Of a stretch of DNA of 64,000 bases, positions 12,651-22,410 are shown piece by piece. Below the pieces are notes generated by a model that was not told the origin of the DNA, ran no database searches, and saw nothing but the letters and a program-made list of their open reading frames with translations. A program made the position numbers and the translations under genes. This DNA comes from Melieria omissa. Taxonomy: Eukaryota > Arthropoda > Insecta > Diptera > Ulidiidae. The stretch covers positions 71,792,218 through 71,856,217 of the forward strand of contig OZ020267.1 of NCBI GenBank assembly GCA_963971225.1, in the 5' to 3' direction. Position 1 is the first letter of the stretch; each line of letters begins with the position of its first letter.

Positions 12651-12950
12651 ATGGCAAATAATGTGAAAACACGCGATTCCGCCCTCAATGCGATCAAAAG
12701 ATATATGACGAAAAGTATTAATGATTTGCATACAATGGACTTTGAAAGCATATCCAGCTATTTGCAATTGTTAAATGAGCAGTGGGTGAGATTCAACCTA
12801 GCACAAGATGGCGTCGAAGCCTCATGTGGCGCTGAAAATTTCGAAATGGAAGAAGAATCCCGCGTACAGGCCGAATCTTGGTATTCTACGGCGTTAGCAA
12901 ATTTCAATCGATCAAAAAAAGTGTTAGCTATAGGTACCCGTAGCTGGTAG
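12651..12950 (+). CDS. BEL/Pao gag, N-terminal segment (frame ends early)
   Basis: An open frame of about 99 codons from the first ATG after the primer site. The residues are mostly charged and helical and include a Glu-rich stretch near the end, as in the N-terminal Gag region of BEL elements, before the DUF1759 block. It stops at 12948-12950, although the continuing Gag sequence is present in another frame from 12934. I chose ATG 12651 because the in-frame codons upstream (from 12621) contain no ATG. The stop is best explained by one extra base, or an equivalent change, between 12931 and 12950. That could be a mutation, an assembly error or, less likely, a programmed shift. Confidence 0.75.
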   Translation: MANNVKTRDSALNAIKRYMTKSINDLHTMDFESISSYLQLLNEQWVRFNLAQDGVEASCGAENFEMEEESRVQAESWYSTALANFNRSKKVLAIGTRSW

Positions 12951-14307
12951 TGAAACCGCTAGACAAGTGTGTGCATCAATTCGATTGCCAAAAATGGAGT
13001 TGCCAACCTTTTCGGGTGACTCCACCGAGTGGATACCATTCCACGATGCATTTCAATCGCTCGTTGACTCAAATGGCAATTTGACAAATTGTCAAAAACT
13101 CCATTATCTTCGAAGTTGTTTGAAGGGAGAAGCTTTGCAAATCATAAGCAGTTTTAAAATTTGCGACGCCAACTATGACGAAGCATGGAACTTGCTGAAG
13201 TCACGTTACAAGGTAATGCGTGTAATCGTTGAGAATCATTTTCGCGCATTGTCCGCAATAAACAAGGCGAGTAATGACTCTGCCGCCACTATCAAGCAAG
13301 TTCTCGACACAACACTGCAGCATACGCGCGCTCTAAAAGCGCTAGGGCGCCCTGTCGAATTTTGGGATGACTGGCTTGTTCACCTGTCAGTTAGTAAGCT
13401 TGCATATGAGACACGAAAACAGTGGGAGTTGTCATTAGAGAGTGATGAGCCACCAACCTTCGAACAGTTGAAAATTTTTTTGGAGACACGATGTCGCTCT
13501 CTCGCTATGCTTTCGGCAGTCAACCCTACAACAAACTTGCTCTCAAACAAATATTCCGCTAGAAGTACAGCAAAACAGTCTACGAATGCGCTTCATGTAG
13601 TAGAAGAACACAAAAGTACCGCGCTGTGTTGCACATACTGCAATGGCGATCACAAAATTTATGATTGCAAGAAATTTTCATGCACGAATGTTAATGACAG
13701 AATTCAGTGGGTTAAAGAGAACAACGCATGCTTAAATTGTTTGAGCAAAGGACATTACAGGCCGAAGTGTCGCAGTAACTCCACGTGCCGAATTTGCCAA
13801 CAACGTCACCATACGCTTATTCACTCTCCCGGTACTACCGTTACTGCTAAACCCACGGCTGGTGAAGCCACGACCGCTTTCGCTCACGTGACTGTTGGAG
13901 ATTCTCTGTACGCTGCCGACACCGTTCCCTCTGATAAAGACCGCGCTGCCTCTCTCGTCGTCGCCGCTGCTCCGCCCACCTCAGACACATTTGCCGCTAA
14001 GTCGTTCTTTGACACCACTGTGGCTACCGCTGATGCTAGTTCATGTCATGAAGCAAAAAAGGCTATTCTTCTAGCTACCGCCGTAGTACAAGTTCAGGAC
14101 TGTGCCGGCCGCTGGCAAACTGCTCGATTGTTGTTTGATACAGGTTCGCACGCTTCATTCGTCACCGATTCGTGCGTTCAACGCTTACGCTTGCCACGGA
14201 GATCATCAGATGTGTTAATCACTGGAATTGCGTCCGCTAATGGTGGACATACCAAGGGAGTCACTTTCGTTGTCATCACGTTTTTCGACTCAGCAGTACA
14301 AAATTAA
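12934..14307 (+). CDS. BEL/Pao gag C-terminal part and aspartic protease (second frame)
   Basis: Encodes the main Gag block: an LPKMELPTFSGD-type motif at about 12988, then the DUF1759-like region. After it come Cys/His knuckles around 13630-13830 (CTYCNGDH, CLNCLSKGHYRPKC, CRICQQRHH) that bind nucleic acid in Gag. A retropepsin-type active site reading FDTGSHASF lies at 14134-14160, with the DTG at 14137. In BEL/Pao these parts belong to one Gag-Pol polyprotein, cleaved by the DTG protease. Frame 12934 follows an in-frame stop at 12931-12933, so no initiator is needed: this is a continuation, not a separate gene. The frame runs out at 14307, just after the protease core, where pol continues in the next frame. 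Confidence 0.88.
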   Translation, partial: VPVAGSETARQVCASIRLPKMELPTFSGDSTEWIPFHDAFQSLVDSNGNLTNCQKLHYLRSCLKGEALQIISSFKICDANYDEAWNLLKSRYKVMRVIVENHFRALSAINKASNDSAATIKQVLDTTLQHTRALKALGRPVEFWDDWLVHLSVSKLAYETRKQWELSLESDEPPTFEQLKIFLETRCRSLAMLSAVNPTTNLLSNKYSARSTAKQSTNALHVVEEHKSTALCCTYCNGDHKIYDCKKFSCTNVNDRIQWVKENNACLNCLSKGHYRPKCRSNSTCRICQQRHHTLIHSPGTTVTAKPTAGEATTAFAHVTVGDSLYAADTVPSDKDRAASLVVAAAPPTSDTFAAKSFFDTTVATADASSCHEAKKAILLATAVVQVQDCAGRWQTARLLFDTGSHASFVTDSCVQRLRLPRRSSDVLITGIASANGGHTKGVTFVVITFFDSAVQN

Positions 14308-17300
14308 TGCACTCATTCTTTCAAAAATTACGAACGACTTGCCAACGACTATTATTCCAGTTTCGACGTGGGCTCATTTGAGAAATCTGCCGCTAGCTGA
14401 TCCGCAGTTTATGAAACCTGGTCATATAGATATACTAATTGGAATGGATTACATGGACCAATTTATCACTCCCGAAATCCGTAAAGGTGATCCTGGCACA
14501 CCAATGGCACAAAGCACCGTGTTTGGCTGGCTGCTGTTTGGCCACGTGAGTTGTGACAACGCTGCCGTCGCGCACGCACATATAAATTTACACTGCGACA
14601 TTCAATTGGTAAGAGCACTTAGTAAATTATGGGAGTTAGAAGAAGCGCCAACAAAGAAATATCTTACCGCTGAAGAACAGTTTTGTGAGGATCATTTTGA
14701 GACTTCATATCAACGCGCACCTGATGGCCGCTTCATCGTTGAGCTTCCACTCAAGAAAAACATAACGTTAGGTGAGTCGCGCAATCTCGCTGTTCGCAGC
14801 CTATTACGAATGGAGAGACGGTTTCTTGTTGACGACGATCTCCGCGTCCGTTATTGTAATTTTATGCAAGAACTCATACAAATGAAACACATGGCGGTTG
14901 CGAGTGATTCGCCATCAAATTGTTATTACATGCCACATCATTCGGTATTAAAGGAATCAAGCGCTACAACTAAGCTTAGAGTTGTCTTTAACGCTTCAGC
15001 GAAAACGTCAACTGGGTACTCACTGAATGATGCCTTAATGGTTGGGCCTCAATTACAACAAGATCTCTTCTCAATTTTGATACGATTTAGATCGCATCGC
15101 TACGCTCTAACAGCCGACGTGGCGAAAATGTATAGACAGGTGTATGTCTCGAAGAAACATACTGATTTGCAACGTATTGTATGGCGCTCTGATCCTTCGC
15201 TACCTATTCAGGACTACTGCATGCTGCGTGTTACTTATGGGGTAGCTGCTGCGTCGCATTTAGCTATAAAAGCCCTACAACAAACTGCAAAGGACGCCTA
15301 TAATGACCACACGGAGGCAGCCAAAGTAATTTTGAGCGATTTTTACATGGACGATTTGTTAACTGGTTCGTCAAGTATAGAAGAGCTCAAAATTCTGCAA
15401 CGAGAAATATCCACCGTTCTGGATAGTAGTGGGTTTGAATTAAGAAAATGGGCTTCTAATTGTTCCGAACTAACTAACTGCCACACTTTAAACACGTTGA
15501 AGAAAATTGACCATTACATCGCGGAGGGTAAGGAAGTGCACGCCTTGGGATTAATCTGGAATACCGAGCACGATTTCTTGACGTTCGACGTAAATTTAAA
15601 GAAGCCACCGGCATTTCTTTCAAAACGTGCATTCCTATCGGATGCAAGCACTCTATTCGACCCACTAGGGCTCTTATCGCCTTGTACAATTAAATCAAAA
15701 ATATGGTTCCAAGACATTTGGCGTTCTAATGCCGACTGGGACGAAGCAGTACCGAGTCACATAGCGGAATTTTGGATGTCTCACCGACGTGGGTTAATGT
15801 CGTTCTCTCAACTGAAACTCAGCCGATGGCTTGGCTCTGGTGCAACAGGTTCATATACAGAATTACACATCTTCGCTGATGCGTCAGAGCGCGCGTACGC
15901 CGCCGTTATGTATGCGCGAACAGTTCAACCTGATGGTGCAATTACCATTGCCCTTGTCACTGCCAAAACGAAAGTAGCACCGCTCAAAGTAAGGACGTTG
16001 CCCCGCCTGGAATTGTGCGCTACGCACCTCGCCGCGAAGCTTACGAGAAGCGTCACAGCTAGCTGGTCTACATTTAACTATCCGTTATATGCTTGGACCG
16101 ACTCCACCATCACACTTGCTTGGTTGCAAGCCCATCCTAGTCGATGGGTGACTTTTATTGCAAACCGAGTTGCTGATACTCAAGAAGTTTTACCACCAGA
16201 AAGCTGGAATCATATTCGCTCTGAACACAATCCCGCCGATTGTGCTTCAAGAGGCATTACTCCCAACGAATTGCTTCATCATCAACTATGGTGGAATGGG
16301 CCACCTTTTCTTAAAACTGCAGACGAGTTTTGGAAGTATCGCACGCCGGTACCGCACACTACTGAGTTAGAACTGCGATCAAGTAAGCTTGACGTTCATG
16401 TCGCCGACTCAAACGAACATTGGTCGTTAATAACAAAGTTCTCGTCATACGCCAAACTGAAACGAGTAACTGCCTATGTCCTGCGTTTCCGAACTAATGC
16501 TCGTCTAAACTCAAAGTTTATTGTGGAAAGGAGAACTGGATTTTTAAGCTGCAAAGAGATCGTCGAAGCTGAACTTGCTCTGATTAAGTATACACAAAAT
16601 TTCTATTTTTCTAATGAAATATCTCATTGCAGTGCGAAGAAGCCGTTACCACTGCGTAGTAGCCTTCTACGCCTGCAGCCATTCCTCGATGAGAATGAAA
16701 TTCTACGTGTAGGAGGCCGACTCAAGAACGCTACCGCTACGAGTGATGTGAAACACCCAATCATCCTACCCAAAAATTCACCGCTAGCGAAATTGATAGT
16801 AGCAGACGTTCATGCGCGTACCCTTCATGCTGGTCCCCAAATCATGCAAGCTGTTTTGCAGCGCCGGTTTTGGGTCATAGCTGCCCGAAACTTGATTCGA
16901 AACATTTACCATAAGTGTGTGAGGTGTACACGCTTGAATAGAAACTTGGCTAGTCAATCAATGGCGGACTTGCCAAATAGTCGTGTCACGTACGCTCGCT
17001 GCTTCCTGTGTAGCGCTGTCGATTTTGCCGGACCGTATGCGTTCAAATTTTCCCATGGTAGAGGTGCGAAGTCTACTAAAGGCTACATTTGCTCGTTTGT
17101 CTGCATGAGCACGGGTGCTATGCACTTAGAGTTTGTAGGAGACCTGTCAGCCGCTTCGTTTCTTAATGCTTTCAAGCGTTTCATAAATAGGCGTGGCTAC
17201 TGCAGTGTTATGTACTCCGACAATGGCACAAATTTCGTTGGTGCCGAAAAGGAACTGCGGAACATGTTTAATCGTTGCATGGCTGATGACAAACTTCAAT

Positions 17301-17938
17301 CCTTTTTCGCGGAGTCCAGCATTACTTGGCACTTCAATCCGCCTAACGCGCCCCACATGGGAGGTTATTGGGAAATCGGCATAAAACGAATAAAGTATCA
17401 CCTCAAACGAGTATTGGCTGACACTTTGTTAACGTACGAAGAATTTAGTACACTGCTAACGGAAATCGAAGCCTGCATAAATTCACGGCCTTTATGCACC
17501 CATGCAGCAGATGCTAGCGATCTGGAAATCCTCACACCTGGTCACTTCATTGTTGGTGAGCCTTTAAAGACGTTACCGGAGCCCGAAGTTCAAGATTTCA
17601 AGGGAAATTTACACCAGCGCTGGCACGCCATTTCGTCGATGAGGCAACATTTCTGGCGACGGTGGTGCAATGAATACCTCCTAAGTTTACAGCGCCGCAC
17701 CAAATGGTTTCGTTCTTCGACCAATCTAGCAGAAAATGATGTCATTGCTGTAATGAATGAGTATACACCTCCAGCGAAATGGAAACTTGCAAAGGTCATA
17801 AAATGCCACCCGGGGAGCGATGGGCGTGTTCGAGTCGTTACATTAAAAACAGGCGATGGAAAATTTGTACGACCGGTAGTCAAGCTTTGTTTATTACCTA
17901 CCAAATCCGATATTTTTTCGAAGGATACATCTGGTTAG
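14228..17938 (+). CDS. BEL/Pao pol: Pao peptidase, reverse transcriptase, RNase H, integrase
   Basis: A 1236-codon open frame. True homology starts around 14280, and the first 18 or so codons are out-of-frame overlap. Counting from 14228: rest of the protease and the Pao peptidase A17 linker to about residue 200, RT with the catalytic box YMDD at 373-376, RNase H with Asp at 551 (HIFADAS) and 625 (WTDST), an HHCC zinc-binding segment at about 860-905, integrase with Asp 932, Asp 998 and Glu 1049 (a D,D,E triad with 50 residues between the last two), and a C-terminal DUF5641-like tail with TPPAKWKLAKV and the end at 17938. All catalytic residues I can identify are present. It copies element RNA into DNA and integrates it in the nucleus. 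The frame is fully open, unlike the gag region. Confidence 0.95.
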   Translation: MRPLMVDIPRESLSLSSRFSTQQYKINALILSKITNDLPTTIIPVSTWAHLRNLPLADPQFMKPGHIDILIGMDYMDQFITPEIRKGDPGTPMAQSTVFGWLLFGHVSCDNAAVAHAHINLHCDIQLVRALSKLWELEEAPTKKYLTAEEQFCEDHFETSYQRAPDGRFIVELPLKKNITLGESRNLAVRSLLRMERRFLVDDDLRVRYCNFMQELIQMKHMAVASDSPSNCYYMPHHSVLKESSATTKLRVVFNASAKTSTGYSLNDALMVGPQLQQDLFSILIRFRSHRYALTADVAKMYRQVYVSKKHTDLQRIVWRSDPSLPIQDYCMLRVTYGVAAASHLAIKALQQTAKDAYNDHTEAAKVILSDFYMDDLLTGSSSIEELKILQREISTVLDSSGFELRKWASNCSELTNCHTLNTLKKIDHYIAEGKEVHALGLIWNTEHDFLTFDVNLKKPPAFLSKRAFLSDASTLFDPLGLLSPCTIKSKIWFQDIWRSNADWDEAVPSHIAEFWMSHRRGLMSFSQLKLSRWLGSGATGSYTELHIFADASERAYAAVMYARTVQPDGAITIALVTAKTKVAPLKVRTLPRLELCATHLAAKLTRSVTASWSTFNYPLYAWTDSTITLAWLQAHPSRWVTFIANRVADTQEVLPPESWNHIRSEHNPADCASRGITPNELLHHQLWWNGPPFLKTADEFWKYRTPVPHTTELELRSSKLDVHVADSNEHWSLITKFSSYAKLKRVTAYVLRFRTNARLNSKFIVERRTGFLSCKEIVEAELALIKYTQNFYFSNEISHCSAKKPLPLRSSLLRLQPFLDENEILRVGGRLKNATATSDVKHPIILPKNSPLAKLIVADVHARTLHAGPQIMQAVLQRRFWVIAARNLIRNIYHKCVRCTRLNRNLASQSMADLPNSRVTYARCFLCSAVDFAGPYAFKFSHGRGAKSTKGYICSFVCMSTGAMHLEFVGDLSAASFLNAFKRFINRRGYCSVMYSDNGTNFVGAEKELRNMFNRCMADDKLQSFFAESSITWHFNPPNAPHMGGYWEIGIKRIKYHLKRVLADTLLTYEEFSTLLTEIEACINSRPLCTHAADASDLEILTPGHFIVGEPLKTLPEPEVQDFKGNLHQRWHAISSMRQHFWRRWCNEYLLSLQRRTKWFRSSTNLAENDVIAVMNEYTPPAKWKLAKVIKCHPGSDGRVRVVTLKTGDGKFVRPVVKLCLLPTKSDIFSKDTSG

Positions 17939-18045
17939 ATTAATTAAATAAGTTATATGCCTTTGTAATTTGTTCTAACCTTTTTGCTACTTAAATATGT
18001 TTTTTGAATTTGAAATTGTATTTATGTTGAACGTATTTAAATCGT

Positions 18046-18060
18046 TCAAGGGCGGCGGTA
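18046..18060 (+). promoter_or_regulatory. Polypurine tract of the BEL/Pao element
   Basis: TCAAGGGCGGCGGTA lies directly before the right LTR. The purine-rich AAGGGCGGCGG is the likely RNase H-resistant primer for plus-strand DNA synthesis. Its position next to the LTR is the main evidence. Confidence 0.65.
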
Positions 18061-18243
18061 TGTTGCTGTCATATATGTCTCTTTACATAGTTTTACATAT
18101 GTTGTAAACCCTGCCCATTGTGTATTAGCATAATGGCGTTATGTACCATACGGGAAAAGTAGTAATAAACGAGTTGTCAAACGAACCGCACGCGTCTTTC
18201 TTTTTACGCAACAAAATCTCAGGTTTTGTAAATCACCGCATCA
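18061..18243 (+). repeat. Right LTR of the BEL/Pao element
   Basis: 183 bp, one mismatch to the left LTR (A at 18148). It is followed at once by the duplicated target GTAAG (18244-18248). Confidence 0.95.
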
Positions 18244-18390
18244 GTAAGTATATTACAACCAAAATCTTCTTTATCACGTGTCAAAATTTCATTACTCTAA
18301 CTAAGAGGGTCTTACTTCTGTCTGGCTAATTGTATGCGGCTACTTCCCCGTTCCTGTTAGACGGAATCTTCAAACAAATAACCTAACCTA

Positions 18391-19230
18391 ACCTTCTACC
18401 TTCTACCTTCTACCTTCTACCTTCTACCTTCTACCTTCTACCTTCTACCTTCTACCTTCTACCTTCTACCTTCTACCTTCTACCTTCTACCTTCTACCTT
18501 CTACCTTCTACCTTCTACCTTCTACCTTCTACCTTCTACCTTCTACCTTCTACCTTCTACCTTCTACCTTCTACCTTCTACCTTCTACCTTCTACCTTCT
18601 ACCTTCTACCTTCTACCTTCTACCTTCTACCTTCTACCTTCTACCTTCTACCTTCTACCTTCTACCTTCTACCTTCTACCTTCTACCTTCTACCTTCTAC
18701 CTTCTACCTTCTACCTTCTACCTTCTACCTTCTACCTTCTACCTTCTACCTTCTACCTTCTACCTTCTACCTTCTACCTTCTACCTTCTACCTTCTACCT
18801 TCTACCTTCTACCTTCTACCTTCTACCTTCTACCTTCTACCTTCTACCTTCTACCTTCTACCTTCTACCTTCTACCTTCTACCTTCTACCTTCTACCTTC
18901 TACCTTCTACCTTCTACCTTCTACCTTCTACCTTCTACCTTCTACCTTCTACCTTCTACCTTCTACCTTCTACCTTCTACCTTCTACCTTCTACCTTCTA
19001 CCTTCTACCTTCTACCTTCTACCTTCTACCTTCTACCTTCTACCTTCTACCTTCTACCTTCTACCTTCTACCTTCTACCTTCTACCTTCTACCTTCTACC
19101 TTCTACCTTCTACCTTCTACCTTCTACCTTCTACCTTCTACCTTCTACCTTCTACCTTCTACCTTCTACCTTCTACCTTCTACCTTCTACCTTCTACCTT
19201 CTACCTTCTACCTTCTACCTTCTACCTTCT
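18391..19230. repeat. (ACCTTCT)n heptanucleotide array, 120 copies
   Basis: 840 bp made of exactly 120 copies of ACCTTCT. I saw no interruption on reading every line. On the other strand the unit is AGAAGGT, so that strand is purine-rich. It is preceded by AACCTAACCTAACC, an imperfect seed. It begins 147 bp after the right LTR of the BEL element. Confidence 0.97.
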
Positions 19231-21589
19231 ATTTCAAACCCGCAGTCACTGCTGTGCATTGCCATCATTCTTGCTTTATTAACTTTATACTTATTTTTCC
19301 ATTTTTTCTAAATAATTCTTGTCAAAGCAAACATCACTTCCAAACTTACGGCAAAAAAAAATAATTAAATAAATTGCCATAAGCTTTCAGCATGTGTCCT
19401 TCAACAATTTCCTGCACTCAACCAACTATTTCGCTCAGTTGGCTCCTTCTCATAGCATGTCATAAATTTAATTCAACATTCCACACGCATTGTTTGCGCC
19501 TTTGCCATTTACAGTGCATCCCAAACACTGCCACACCCACCATGTCACCAGCTCCGAAGTCTGCGTTATTTTTATTCTCATGCCACAAGTTCGTCTCGCG
19601 CCCCCTTTTCCAAGTAGTTGGCGTATTAAAGTAAACAAATTCCTGTAATTTCCGTATAAATTACGCGTTCAACTCATAAATAACTCAACAAGTCGCTTAT
19701 AATCCTTTCCAGCAAACGCTCGTGTCGCCTGCCGCCCCGCGCCCCATTAGTAAACGACACAGCCTTGTAATTATTGCTGTTCGCGCTCTTGTTGTGCGTC
19801 GCTTTGTGTAAGCGGCACGTAACACAAAAAACAATGTAGGAAAAACAGTTTTGCAATAAAAATGTAAAGCGGCGCTCGCTTTGAGACTCGGAAACAACAC
19901 AGAGGACATCCAGTAATGGCTGACTTTCAAGTGGTCGGTCCAGCGGTTTCAAGACGCCAAAGTCGCCTTCGTTCCGCCTGTTGATTTAGTCAACTGGAAA
20001 CTTTAACAAAAGACGCGTTGAAGTGCCATCAAATGAGCAACAACAAGACATATTGTCGCCGGTGTTGCCTACTAATGCCGCGTGCCTCTAATTCCATTGC
20101 TTAATTATACAATTTTATGCAAATGAAAGCAACGGCAAATATATATAAAATAATTATTTAGCAATGACCGAAAGCAACGGAGCACTTCCGGAAATTTTCA
20201 ATGCTGGTTTGTTGGTATGGAATTTGCGAAAAATGTTTGTTTGCATATTTTTGAGGGAGCAATTGAATTGAAATTGTTTTGTTGGGTTTTTGCATTACAC
20301 TTTTCTGCAGTAATTTAGACAATTAAACTCGTAAAGCTTGAAATACACTAAAAAATTTAACGTCAACTTTAGAAAATTCATAACATTGAAACCATTTTAC
20401 TTCTGATTCAACCGAAACCAGTAAAATGCAACTTTTTATTAATATAGATTTTTGCCAATTTTAAAACTAACTTTCAACATATTTCTGATGTTCACCCAGA
20501 AGCCATTTACAACTTTTACTAATTTGAAAATCATCCAAAAAATACTTTGCGCTCTTTTTTGCTTTCGAAAAATTAAACCAATTAATATCTAAAAATAACA
20601 GCGATTCATGTTCACTTTTACATAAAGAACCGAAATTTAATAACCACAAATTCAATAAATTAAAATCGATTACAAAAATGCCAAGCAAAATTTTGCTCTA
20701 ATTCCAATACAATAACAACAATAGCACTAACAACAACAAAACATTGAAGCAGCTCCTACACGAACCGGCACCTTAATTGCAAATCGACTGGCCTCGAGCC
20801 AAACGAAACCGACACACGCACACACACCGAGTCTTTGCAAGAATTTATATGCACGTGTGTGCGTCTGTGTGTGTGTGTGTGCATGTGTATTAGTGGCGCC
20901 GTACGCTCATGAATAAAATTATAAATTAATTGCCTGCAGCAGGCGGCACACCGCCGAGACCCAACCAAGTCAGCAACTACTAAGCAGCCAAACGAACGAC
21001 GACCCAGCGCCCAGCACCCATGACCCAGCGCCATCGTCTCTCAGCGGTGGCCGCTTTCTGCTTACAAACAATTGATTGTATTTTCAATAAATTGCCATGG
21101 CTCATGTACCATGCAGCGAACACCGGAGCTTGTTTTGTGTCGCCTCGTGTATTGAGATGACTTTTGGCAAGAGATAAACAATGAATTTATTACACCGAAG
21201 GCATACCTGGCATAATAAAATTCGCTCCCAAATGCGATTAGACGGACGGACGAGCCAACCAACCAACCAACTAACGAACGAGCGAGCGAGCGAGCTGTGG
21301 CCCGAATGCTGTGAAGTTGGCCACAGTGCAAACAAGGCCAGAGTTTAGTTTGGCATTAATTTGGGAAAAATACATTCTATGCTTTGTTCCTTCCTGAAAA
21401 AAACGATGCTACAAAATTGCGTAATTAAACTGAAGCTGAACGTTTCATATAAATTTTGATATACTTAGCACAAATAAAATTGTGTGCAAATTTTAATGCA
21501 CAATTAATTAGGTTTATTATTGAAAATAATGAAATAATAACTTTAAACCTGGAACTTGCCTCAATGAAAACGAAAGGAACACATAGAAT
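19231..21589. other. Unannotated DNA
   Basis: About 2.36 kb without a recognisable gene. It contains a CA/GT-rich patch near 20815-20885 and short GCGA/ACCA runs near 21255-21295. The short ORFs lack domains. Base composition is more mixed at 19.4-20.1 and 20.9-21.3 kb than in the arrays, so conserved non-coding DNA is possible but cannot be shown from one sequence. Confidence 0.5.
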
Positions 21590-22201
21590 AGATTAGAATA
21601 GATACGGGAGCCGAGCATCAACTGCCCGAGACACTGCGCCCAAAGAGAACTATTGTGTCGTATGCCTTTTTCTTTATTAGAGTAGTTCATGTCCCCCAAT
21701 ACTGTCGAGGAACTCCTTGATTTTTCCCAGATTAGTTCCATACAGCTCTTTTGTCTGAATTAGTTCCCTTCCCAGTATACGCTTCCTTGCGTGTAAGAGA
21801 GCGGGACACTCGGTTATGATGTGCACGGACGTTTCGTCATCTTCCATGCAGCACCTGCATAGTTCGCTATCTGTTAATCCTAGTCGCGCTTTATGCATAT
21901 TTAGCAGGCAGTGCCCGCTCAGGATTCCCGTCATGAACTTAAGCTCCTTTCTGCTTAGGTTCAATATGTATTGTAACGATAAGACAGTCTGTCGCTGTGC
22001 AAAGCAACCCTGCTACGCGCCGTGCCATAACTCAACCTGGCAATGATGACCGCGATAATGGAAACTTTTAGTCCAACCTGGAAATGATGGCCGCGATAAT
22101 GGAAACTTTTAGTCCAACCAAGTCCAATGGTCGCGATCATCATGAAAACCTTTAGTCCACTCTGGAATGTGCGAGAACGATCTGCGCGATGGCCGGACAG
22201 G

Positions 22202-22208
22202 TATAAAA
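22202..22208 (+). promoter_or_regulatory. TATA box of the LTR (plus copy)
   Basis: TATAAAA in the sequence GGTATAAAAGGCAGCCGG. It is conserved at 53952-53958 in the solo LTR. An arthropod initiator-like GAGTCAATCT lies about 25 bp further on. Confidence 0.7.
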
Positions 22209-22391
22209 GGCAGCCGGGTGCGGCGCAGCGAGTCAATCTGATTTTGACTAGTGGAGGTGCCACACGGAGTAATTGGGCAAATACTTAAGTGTTAAGACAG
22301 TGAAGTGTAAATCTGTGAAATAAAGTGATTGTTGGTTTATTTTATTGACTGCGGTTGAGAAAGTAAGTGTGTTTTATTTTAAATTTTCCAC

Positions 22392-22410
22392 AATCCCACT
22401 TCTGACACCA
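22392..22410 (+). other. tRNA-Leu 3'-end sequence (primer site on the minus strand)
   Basis: AATCCCACTTCTGACACCA equals the 3' end of eukaryotic tRNA-Leu including the post-transcriptionally added CCA, as far as I recall that tRNA. Read on the minus strand it is the primer binding site of the LTR element, three bases inside the LTR end at 22414. Confidence 0.8.

Larger units (their letters stand above)
12233..18243 (+). mobile_element. BEL/Pao LTR retrotransposon, 6.0 kb, complete from LTR to LTR
   Basis: Seen: two direct 183-bp repeats (12233-12415 and 18061-18243), TG...CA ends, a 5-bp duplication GTAAG at 12228-12232 and 18244-18248, a tRNA-type primer site just inside the left LTR, a purine-rich AAGGGCGGCGG just before the right LTR, and gag-pol in between. 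Known: 4-6 bp duplications and the order gag, protease, RT, RNase H, integrase, with a YMDD-type RT box and a long integrase C-terminus, define BEL/Pao. The LTRs differ at one base (12320 G, 18148 A), so the insertion is young. The coding frame changes twice (near 12931-12950 and near 14275-14290), so this copy as printed cannot make one continuous polyprotein. No env gene is present between pol and the right LTR. Confidence 0.97.

Noticed and set aside
14228..17938. An infectious retrovirus with an envelope gene
   Set aside because: Nothing lies between the end of pol (17938) and the right LTR (18061), so no env is present; the element is a plain BEL/Pao retrotransposon.
18377..18391. Telomere-type CCTAA repeats (AACCTAACCTAACC)
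   Set aside because: Fewer than three units, inside unique sequence, and flies lack TTAGG telomeres. More likely the chance seed of the heptamer array.
18391..19230. A CRISPR-like regular array
   Set aside because: The repeats are 7 bp with no spacers; this is eukaryotic simple-sequence DNA.
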